Shown: positions 56,337 to 64,000 of the stretch, one piece after another
How positions within the stretch are numbered: the first letter of the stretch is position 1
How the letters are laid out: every line of letters begins with the position of its first letter
Source: Rotaria sordida
Lineage: Eukaryota; Rotifera; Eurotatoria; Philodinida; Philodinidae
Assembly: GCA_905250125.1 (NCBI GenBank)
Contig: CAJNOL010000696.1
Location: 46,554 to 110,553 of the forward strand
Reading direction: 5' to 3'
Length of the DNA stretch: 64,000 bases
Notes under the pieces: generated by a model
Told to the model about the DNA's origin: nothing
The model's database searches: none
Seen by the model: the letters and a program-made list of their open reading frames with translations, nothing else
Made by a program: the position numbers and the translations under genes

Positions 56337-58309
56337 CAGGGTGCATAAAAATGTTTTTCCAGGGGGTAAATCTACGGTAACAAATAGTAACCAGAATGAA
56401 TTATGTACCAAATGAAAGCGCAGAAAAAATGGGATATTCTGATGCTAAACTATGAGGATTCTGAAAACTCTTTTATAATGAATATAATTTATCTTTGAAA
56501 ATTTGCACAGGATCATCGTAATCATGTATCGATAATGAGTTTTCAGGTAAGAAATGTGCTTTTTACCACACAAATTTATATAAGTACCACTGCAAATTAT
56601 TTAGCTTTGTCCAGCATATAAGATGATATCATTCCTGTTCGTTCTCTCACCTTTTTATCTTCCAGTTCTAAATATGAATGATGATATGCCAGTAAAATGA
56701 GAGAAAGTGTGTAGCAGTACTTGTTATTTATTCTCTGTTGAATATCTTTTCGTTCTGCAAGCACATTTCGATGCTCTTATCAAATGGTATTTTTCTTTTC
56801 TATCTGTCTAAGAATAAAAGTTGCACGACCCTCGGCAGCAGCACAAAGTTATTTCGTGGTATATAAGGTAGATAGACAAAAACAATCGATTCTTTTGGTG
56901 ACTGAAGTTAATTTAATTGGTTGAAAATGGCTGGTACCTACGATTCAGAACAGCAAAGAATCTTCGACAGAATCAAATGCATCGCTTTTCGTGAGGTTCG
57001 AGATGGGGGTGCAACATTCATTAATCGCCAGTGGATTGCAGAAAAAATTCATCGTAGTACGCGATTTGTCACAGTGTGGTGGGAGAGATCGTACGATGAT
57101 TGCTTCGCTGATTATTCCGAGTGTGGCCGAAAACTGAAATTATCAGATGCCAGTCAAAACCTCATTCTCAGTGCAACTGGTAAGTAAAAAAGAAGTTCTT
57201 ATGCTTTGGTCAAAGAGATTGCAGCAAAATACAAAGAGTATGTTACACCAAAAACAATCGATAATTACCGCCATAGGGATGGATTGAAACCATTTCATGT
57301 TATTCCAAAACCCTTAAAAACAGAAACCCATATCTCGGACTGATTATGGTTTTGTGATTGGCTAAGAGACTGGATTCAAGAAGATTTTCTTCATCTCGCA
57401 CCCTCGGATGAATTTTATGTTTGGACTATTCGCAGATCAAATTATCAAAATGATAGAGTTTGGGCAAGAAGTATTGAAGATATTGAAGATGATGGAAGGT
57501 ATCGCGAGATGGTAAAATACCAATTGTGTACCGGTATTTTTATCATTTTCACGGCAAAAAAGCTGCATTGGGTAATGAAAGAGAAGGGTGAATCTTGGAC
57601 TGGTCAATATTTCCGTGACGCTATTTTGATGCAGCATGTGTTTCCATTTCCCAAAGACGAAGAAAATGTAATCGATCCTGATCTAGTGATATTTGTCCAT
57701 GACAAAGCGCCATGCATGCGTGCAAATATGACTCAACATTTGCTTAACGAGAATGATATCACTTTTTGGGAGTAATGACACATGGCCTGGCAATTAACCT
57801 GATCTGAATGTCGCTGAACATGTTGGAACAAGAATTAAAGACGAAGTTGAGCGAAAAATATTATCGGAAACCGTGGAGAATCGTTATAAGCAAGAGACAT
57901 TAAAAAAGCATCTCATAGATGTTCTGACTAACATGGAATCAAACGTGGAGCTATTTGAAACTCTTTTATGTTCGTATCCATCCCGTCTTCAGGCAGTGAG
58001 GAATGCAAATGACGGTCAGACTGATTATTGATTTCACTAATCAATTTTGAAAAATAAATGCTTTTGATGCTATTGATCGCTTCCAATCAGATTCACTTCG
58101 AACTGCTTCAAGCAATAAACTTCTTCATAGTGAAATAGCTCGAAATTCTAAAGATAAATTGTGTTCGTTATAAAAAAATTTTTAGAACCCTTACAATTGA
58201 GCATCAGAATATCACATTTTTTCCGCGCTTTCATTTGGTATAAAATTCATTATGGTTACTATTTGTTACCGTAGATCTATCCCCTGGAAAAACATTTTTA
58301 CGCACCCTG
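56337..58309. mobile_element. Mariner-superfamily (IS630/Tc1) element with TA duplication, decayed
   Basis: CAGGGTGCATAAAAATGTTT at 56337 is mirrored at the right end (...CATTTTTACGCACCCTG, ending 58309). The terminal inverted repeats are about 56 bp and over 90% identical by eye. TA at 56335-56336 and 58310-58311 is the expected target duplication. Total length is 1,973 bp. The well-preserved ends suggest a fairly recent insertion, but the transposase has stops. Confidence 0.9.
56921..58031 (+). pseudogene. Mariner-type transposase, inactivated
   Basis: ATG 56921 (MAGTYDSEQQRIFDRI) opens an N-terminal helix-turn-helix region. In the same frame TAA at 57186-57188 and TGA near 57340 interrupt it, with coding similarity continuing across both. 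The catalytic region shows SDEFYVWTIRR and the second acid in FVHDKAP (about 57697). After TAA at 57773 the frame shifts, and WPGN-stop-PDLNVAEH carries the third acid region, followed by a frame to the TGA at 58029-58031. At least four stops and one frameshift make it non-functional. Confidence 0.85.
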
Positions 58310-60306
58310 TAGATCTTTTCTTACCTTAAAAAATCACATTCACATTTCATTTGCTATTTGGCATGTGTAAGAGTACCTCGAGACCGTAAAAACATTATTT
58401 TATACTTATTTTCTGGTCTCATCACTACATTAGCACATAGGATATATATATATATATATATATATACTTCACGTAACGAATTTTTATACGACGGGACTGA
58501 AATTTATCGAAAAAGCCAAGTAATCAAGCATGTATTTATAATATAAAACTTGGCCCGAACCACGATGGTAAGAAGAAGTAATCGAAAAATATAGTGTCGT
58601 TCTTTTCGAAGAAGGGGGAGTGTGCAAATATGGGATTTAATGGAGAACGAAAAGTAATATATATATTTAGGAAGAAAAACCTTATTTAAAAAGAAATATA
58701 TATACAGAACGAAAGAAACTACATACACGATGGATCAAAAATAAAGGAACAGAATATCTTTTGGTTTCTTTCTTTATCAATCGACAATTATGCGTCATAT
58801 CTATATCACATATATCATGTGTCCCCAAAAGAATTACACCATTAGTATTTTTGAAATTTCACTGCTATTATCTCCTTGATTAATAACGCTCTTTTAGTCA
58901 AAACATAGAGCTTGAAATTTTCTACAAAACTATATATGATTGGACCCAAAACTGTTTGGGATATTTTTGAAAAAATATGAAAATTGAAGATATACATAAA
59001 GTTGTAAAAATTAATCGACTGGACGTAATGATTCATCATGTGAAAAGCTCTACAATTTACACAGAATCCCTTATTTAATGGGAACACTTTTTGTTGTCAA
59101 AATGAAAAATATTTCGACGGTGGGAAAAAGATATCTTTTTGTAGTACAAAATGAATTTTTTTTATTTTTTTATTTTTTCTTTCAATAATTTGTTGTTTGT
59201 AAATCGTAGAGTTTTTCAAACTGCATCTTGTCGTGTATTTTAATTTTGTTCATTTTGAAAAATTATGAGAGTTCTTCACATTGCATATTTTCGTCTACTT
59301 TGTTTTTCAATGGAGTGAAGTAATGAAAAGATGGAATGGATAAGACGGCTAATCATTATGTTTAGCTCGTTAATTTTTACAGCCGTTTGTATGTCTTCAG
59401 TATTCATCGTTTTTTAAATATATGTAAAGTAGTTTTAGATTCAGTGATATATGTTTTTGTAGAACATTTGAAGTGCTACTTTTTGATAAAAAAAAATTGT
59501 TATAATCAAGATAACAGGAGAATTTTCAAAAACATATCAAACACCCTATACTAGGCGATACTAGTGAGAGATGTAACATATGATCAGCCTTTGAGCATAG
59601 TAAATTATTCCAAAACATGTAAATATGTCTTAGTTTGTCTTGTATGACTATATAAGTAACTCGAGATTTTTCGGATCGATTCAATCTCCATATTCTTGTC
59701 CTCTAGTTCCAATCTAAGAAACAAATTCAATTTGATCAGATTTTAAATGTAATAGTGTGATTCAAACGGATTTACATCAGAATAAATGATCACATTGTAT
59801 TTGGATAGCGCTTATCGCAAATGCCATTCATACCCAAGAAGCAAATATCATCATCGTTCCATTAATGTCATACGATTCAATATTCATTTTTTTTGCATTT
59901 GTTTCTGTTTTGGCTGGTGAGTAGCAAAATTAATCAAAGATGTTCGAGGTTAAGAAATCTTATTCACAAGATAGTTTCTTGAATGTTGTAGACTTGAGAA
60001 TTTCAGTAAGAAAGGTTACCTTTTCAAAAAAACGTTTTCTTTCTTACTATAAGGACTAAATATGATGTTGTTCGAGCCACATGAAAGGGAATTTCGGATA
60101 ACTCTTAAATCTATCTAAACAACAATATACATTACGCTTACAAAAGTGGAGAAAATCTCTGCTGAAATCTGATGGGCTAAGAGGTTTTGCCTCGATCAAT
60201 CAGATTTTTGCAAGGGATTTCTCGACTATTGTAAGGGTGAAGCATAGCATTGTCTTGCTCGAGCTAGGACTTATTGGAGGTTCTTCTTCATATGACTTAA
60301 ACAACA
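58310..60306. other. AT-rich intergenic DNA
   Basis: A (TA)n microsatellite lies at about 58442-58466. No gene is recognised; short frames at 58504-58728 and 58842-59087 are low-complexity and AT-driven. Confidence 0.5.
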
Positions 60307-60753
60307 TCATGCTTTGTCCTTACAATAGGGAAGCAGAAGATTTCTGAAAACGTATCCCTTTCTTAATGAGATTGTCAAGTCTGCAATATTTAACATGATC
60401 TTCACCTCAAAGACTTTTGAGCAAACATAATAAAATATCGTTATTTTGGACAAATAGCCTTTTTCTAGTGAAATTCTGAAGTTGATAAGGTTAAAGAAGA
60501 AATCAAGCATGATCACCACATATGGCACTTTCTTCGATTGTGCTGTAAGCATGAGAAATCTTTCCGTCTTGCATAACCATTTGCTTTCTACTATAGTTGA
60601 GTCTTCTGCAGCGACTACGAACATTTTCTGCGCAAATCCATTTGATGCGGTAAAAATGTGAATGCAATATTCCAAGGCTTCAAACAGTAGGCTTTTACAA
60701 ACTATATCATACATGGGTCTAGGAAGTAGAATAAAAGAATCTGGTGCAGGCAT
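60307..60753 (-). CDS. Hypothetical 148-residue protein, unrecognised
   Basis: ATG at 60753 opens a frame starting MPAPDSFILLPRPMYDI. The middle part (FVVAAEDSTIVESKWLC) looks protein-like. The last third is hydrophobic and contains two similar segments (RISLEKGYLSK and TISLRKGYVFR) that reflect a duplicated DNA stretch of about 100 bp. I recognise no family. It may be the remnant of a larger gene. Confidence 0.2.
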   Translation of the reverse strand: MPAPDSFILLPRPMYDIVCKSLLFEALEYCIHIFTASNGFAQKMFVVAAEDSTIVESKWLCKTERFLMLTAQSKKVPYVVIMLDFFFNLINFRISLEKGYLSKITIFYYVCSKVFEVKIMLNIADLTISLRKGYVFRNLLLPYCKDKA

Positions 60754-60987
60754 TCCATCTCAGTAAGACAGATATTATTACTTTAGCAAGCACTTGATTT
60801 CCTGCCAACACAAACTCTGTAGTGGTTTTTGAATCGAACGCTTGCACACACACTCCCGCTTTCTTTGTTTGGAGTTTAGCATGCCATTATGCTCAATCAA
60901 ATCTTATGTTTCTCGTTTTCTCCGCTTTCTTCATTTTAGATTTGAGTTATTAAAAAGAAAACTTTGACCTGGTAAAAGTTACTACTT

Positions 60988-62459
60988 ATGCCTGGACTTA
61001 TCGAATTAGGTGTGGTTATTTTCATTTCCTATTCCATTTATAAGATCTTTCAACTTGTTCTCAGTAAAAGATGAAAAATGATAGTGGCGCTTTAATGCCG
61101 TCCCGGTGGCACCTTCCAAGGTTCGCATGCGTGTGGACCATCTATTCCTTGTTCCAGTCGAAAACATCGAAAACTGCCACTCCACCACCATCCGTATACC
61201 GTTTACCGTTCCTGACCTTCAGTCGTGTTGTCATCACCGATCCCGAAGTGGCAAGAGAGCTGTTTTCGAAGCATGAGGCCTCGTTAATTAGAAGATCAGA
61301 TTTTGGATGCAGCTGGGTTTTGGCTGAACTTCTTGGTAATTGCCTGTTTGCCCAATATGGCGAAGCTTGGAAAAGTCTAATCAAATGGTTTAAATCATTC
61401 TATTTTCCTGGTAGAGCCAAAGAACAAATCAATGATACGGCACGTGTTTGCATGGTGTGGATCGAAAAATTTCATGCTAACCATAGTCAACTTCTTTCGA
61501 TGCATGATTTGTTTGATGTTCCTTTCGAAATGGTTGCACGCTCAGTATTTGGAGTAGACATCTCCTTGGAAGAGATGCACACTTTGAAGAACTTCTCTAA
61601 AGATGTGGATAAACTAACAGGTTCTATATTCACGAAATGGGAAGCTGCCTTTCCAATTTTTAAATGGCTTCCCACATCATTCAATCGTGAACTCCAAAAT
61701 TATCGAAGAAAGTGGACTGAGTTCTGTCGCCAAAAGATTTTGGATGCCAAAATATCTTCATCTCCTAGTATTATAGGAACATTAATGACCAGCCAAGATG
61801 CGAATCTTCCTGAACCCGTGCTTCACGAAACCTTGTGCGAAATTGTTCTGGCAAATGCAGACTTTGTGGCGGCTGCCGTGATGTGGCCACTTGTATTTTT
61901 GGCAAAGTTTCCTAAAGAGAAGGCACTTGTTCAAGATGAATTGAAACGAGTAGTCCTCGATCCCGTCGGTGGTTTAAAGGTCTGGATTGATCATATCAAT
62001 GAGGGAAAAATATCAGATCTTCTGGATCAACTTCCATATTTGGAATGCGTTCTATGGGAAGCCTGGAGACTCGAACCCATGATGGTTGTGACCAATCCGG
62101 TCATCCTGCCTGAAGACACTCGTCTTAACGGATTTCTCATACCAAAAGGATCACATATAGTTATTGACACCAAAACACTTAATCGAAATCCACAGACATT
62201 TCCAGAACCAGATGACTTTCATCCCTCAAGAATGCTTCAACGGGGCTCATTCAAATCGTTCAGTATGCACGTATTTGGTCTCGGTAGTCGACGCTGTTTA
62301 GGTCAACATTATGCTGTTACCCTGTGCAAACTGATGATTGCTTCTGTCCTCCTGCATTTTGATCTCGACTTACCAACAGAAAGGCTTCCACCTAAGGAGA
62401 CCAGTTATGGTCCTTTTGAGTTTCCCAATGACCAGCTTTTGTTAACCACACGCTTTTGA
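60988..62459 (+). CDS. Cytochrome P450, N-terminal anchor out of frame
   Basis: The main frame, ATG 61071 to TGA 62459 (462 residues), is a P450 monooxygenase. It has VVITDPEVAREL, the K-helix ExxR in LWEAWRLEP (about 62060), a PERF-like FHPSRM, and the heme-binding FGLGSRRCLGQ (about 62270) with the axial Cys. The I-helix reads ANADFVAAAVMW where most P450s have AGxDTT, so the usual acid/Thr pair is altered. The expected hydrophobic ER anchor is present just upstream (ATG 60988, MPGLIELGVVIFISYSIYKI) but in another frame. That frame ends in TGA at 61072-61074, overlapping the ATG as ATGA. This may be a one-base frameshift (true or assembly) or an unrecognised intron. No introns interrupt the body. 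P450s often tailor polyketide-peptide products, but the substrate here is unknown. Confidence 0.85.
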
Positions 62460-62675
62460 AGTAGACTTGAATTTTAAAGATGGCAGATTGGCAAAGTGAC
62501 GAGCTACTCAAGTGCTATCTTTATTGTTTAATAAAGTAAAATTTTAACTTTGAAAGGACTCGAAAAGTTGTCACTAGATGTTGCATGCGAAACGCAATAT
62601 ACTTTTTTCTCCGAATCCACTGTAAGATCAAGAACTATGAGCTAAAGCAGAAATTTACATATTATTTATTTATTG
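62460..62675. other. 3' flank of the P450 gene
   Basis: A short AT-rich spacer leads into the telomere-like array. An AATAAA-like signal (TTTAATAAAGTAAA) lies near 62527-62540. Confidence 0.5.
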
Positions 62676-63040
62676 GGTGTGGGTGTGGGTGGGTGTGGGT
62701 GTGTGGGTGAGCGTGGGTGTGGGTGTGGGTGTGGGTGTGGGTGTGAGGTGTGGGGTGTGGGGTGTTGGTGTGGGTGTGGATGTGGAGTGTGGGTGTGTGG
62801 GTGTGTGGGTGTGGGTGTGTGGGTGTGTGGGTGTGTGGGTGTGTGGGTGTGTGGGTGTGTGGGTGTGTGGGTGTGTGGGTGTGTGGGTGTGTGGGTGTGT
62901 GGGTGTGTGGGTGTGTGGGTGTGTGGGTGTGTGGGTGTGTGGGTGTGTGGGTGTGGGTGTGGGTGTGGGTGTGGATGTGGGTGTAGGTTTTGTTTTCATC
63001 TGTACCCTCACCTACACCCTCACCCCACCCCACCCTCATT
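62676..63040. repeat. Telomere-like TGTGGG array ending head-to-head
   Basis: G-rich units on the plus strand run to about 62985, with an expanded GTGTGTGG 8-mer section at about 62790-62950. A shorter C-rich block (ACCCTCACCTACACCCTCAC and on, 63003-63040) follows. A G-rich block on the right side of a gene-containing segment has the polarity of a right chromosome end. The C-rich block beyond it again gives the head-to-head pattern. Frames encoding His-Thr-Pro repeats here are artefacts. Confidence 0.85.
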
Positions 63041-64000
63041 CATGAGGAAGCTTCAAGCTTTTCATTTATCAACTCAAATAAAGAAAACATAGATATGAGA
63101 CAATATGCTCATCATTCTCGCCTTGTACTACTAATTATATCCGATTGTAATTGATCTTATGCAGTAAAGCGAACTATGAATTGCGAAATGAAAGACAAGT
63201 ATAATTAAAATAAGGAAATTATGGATCATGTATAATTTCGATATATGTAAAAGAAGGGTGTAAAGAGATGACCAATATAGCATATTCGAATATTTCTACG
63301 TCAGAATAAAGCGCACACGTCATCACAACTATAAAATTGCAATATGAGTGCTACAACTTTACAATCAACTGTAGTTCTACAAAGACAAATATTCAGTGAT
63401 GGGACGCGAAGTGATTTGATCAACAACAACAAACAACTCATCTGAACTACATGTTCTACAGCAATACCAACGTCAAGAACAAGCAATAGCATGAGAATTG
63501 GAAAAATGATTTCGTTGTAGAATTTTTGAATATTTATAAATATTGTTATACATATTGATTAGCTGAAAAGAAGAGTTTCAACATGCGACTCATCATGATG
63601 ATGCTCACCTTTTGATGAACGATATTTAATTAACTTTTGCAGAAGAACTTCGACAAACTTTCTGTTGAAGTTGTAATTTCAGCAAATTTTATTGCCGTAG
63701 TTAAATTGCGGCAAGTTGTATACCTTCGATATGACATATATAATTTGTATCATCATTAGAAACTAAGAGACAAGTGAAAAGAAACGTTCAAACAATAGAA
63801 TCGTCATATAGCCCTAGAGAATCAGCAAAAAACCCCGAGCAGGAGACAAGATTTAGACGTGGAACATCGTCTTGCTTGTACTTCCCCGATTACTTAGATG
63901 TTCTCTTATATACAGTAGTTACGTATGTTTTATGTCGAATCGATGTTTTTAACTAGGGGTGGCACTTTAACTTTAAACTTTAAATGTTAAAGTGGTTAAA
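63041..64000. other. Intergenic, nothing recognised
   Basis: No gene or RNA was found to the end of the window. The last 50 bases contain an ACTTTAAACTTTAAATGTTAAA low-complexity palindrome. Confidence 0.45.

Noticed and set aside
62662-63092. Long frames encoding His-Thr-Pro or Gly-Val-Cys repeats, also at 3-497, 7470-7906 and 51296-51571
   Set aside because: They are translations of telomere-like repeats, open in many frames because the repeat lacks stops.

Overview
The window looks like genomic DNA of a bdelloid rotifer (Adineta/Rotaria type). Three things point there. First, degenerate arrays of a TGTGGG/CCCACA repeat, the bdelloid telomeric repeat type, occur at 1-338, 4160-4313, 7665-7818, 51305-51566 and 62676-63040. 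Second, a 5'-truncated Penelope-like (Athena-type) reverse transcriptase abuts one of these arrays. Third, a normal animal gene (an ABCB1-type transporter) is split into many short exons by introns of about 50-60 bp. I infer a subtelomeric, accessory part of the genome. There are two runs of exactly 100 Ns (195-294 and 51366-51465), both inside telomere-like repeats, so linkage across them is not proven.

Layout. 1-8730: telomere-like repeats, a lone intronless multi-pass membrane protein (2111-3403), a decayed Penelope-like RT (6204-7664) and a deleted Tigger/pogo-like transposon (about 7819-8727). 9129-14919, minus strand: multi-exon MDR/P-glycoprotein gene. 17227-38112, minus strand: the centrepiece, a hybrid PKS-NRPS megasynthase. 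By my splice reading it is one two-exon gene of about 6,915 residues. 38113-54600: gene-poor DNA packed with fold-back elements, minisatellites, a hAT-type MITE and a tandem array of 24-nt blocks bounded by splice consensus. 54610-55572, minus strand: NmrA-like oxidoreductase with one in-frame TGA. 56337-58309: decayed mariner-superfamily element with TA duplication and terminal inverted repeats. 60988-62459, plus strand: cytochrome P450. 62676-63040: telomere-like array.

The megasynthase, read by eye, is KS1 - ACP1 - C1 with an acyltransferase nested inside it - degenerate adenylation region carrying a methyltransferase, with no carrier - degenerate C2 - A2 (glycine-like code) - T - degenerate E - T - C - A3 (ornithine-like code) - T - KS2 - methyltransferase - ACP2 - FabD-like AT - FSH1-type serine hydrolase. 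No KR, DH or ER was recognised. The inferred product is a small polyketide-peptide with Gly and Orn (or a close basic residue) and at least one methyl group, possibly released by the terminal hydrolase. The P450 and NmrA oxidoreductase could be tailoring enzymes and the MDR pump 2.3 kb downstream could export a product. That cluster is inference, and the P450 and NmrA genes lie beyond the second N gap. Horizontally acquired NRPS/PKS genes are known from bdelloids (reported in Adineta as induced by a fungal pathogen), so the gene class is not new. The nested AT, the vestigial module and the domain order are what deserve attention.

Domain edges are estimates from motif positions; no alignment or database search was run.
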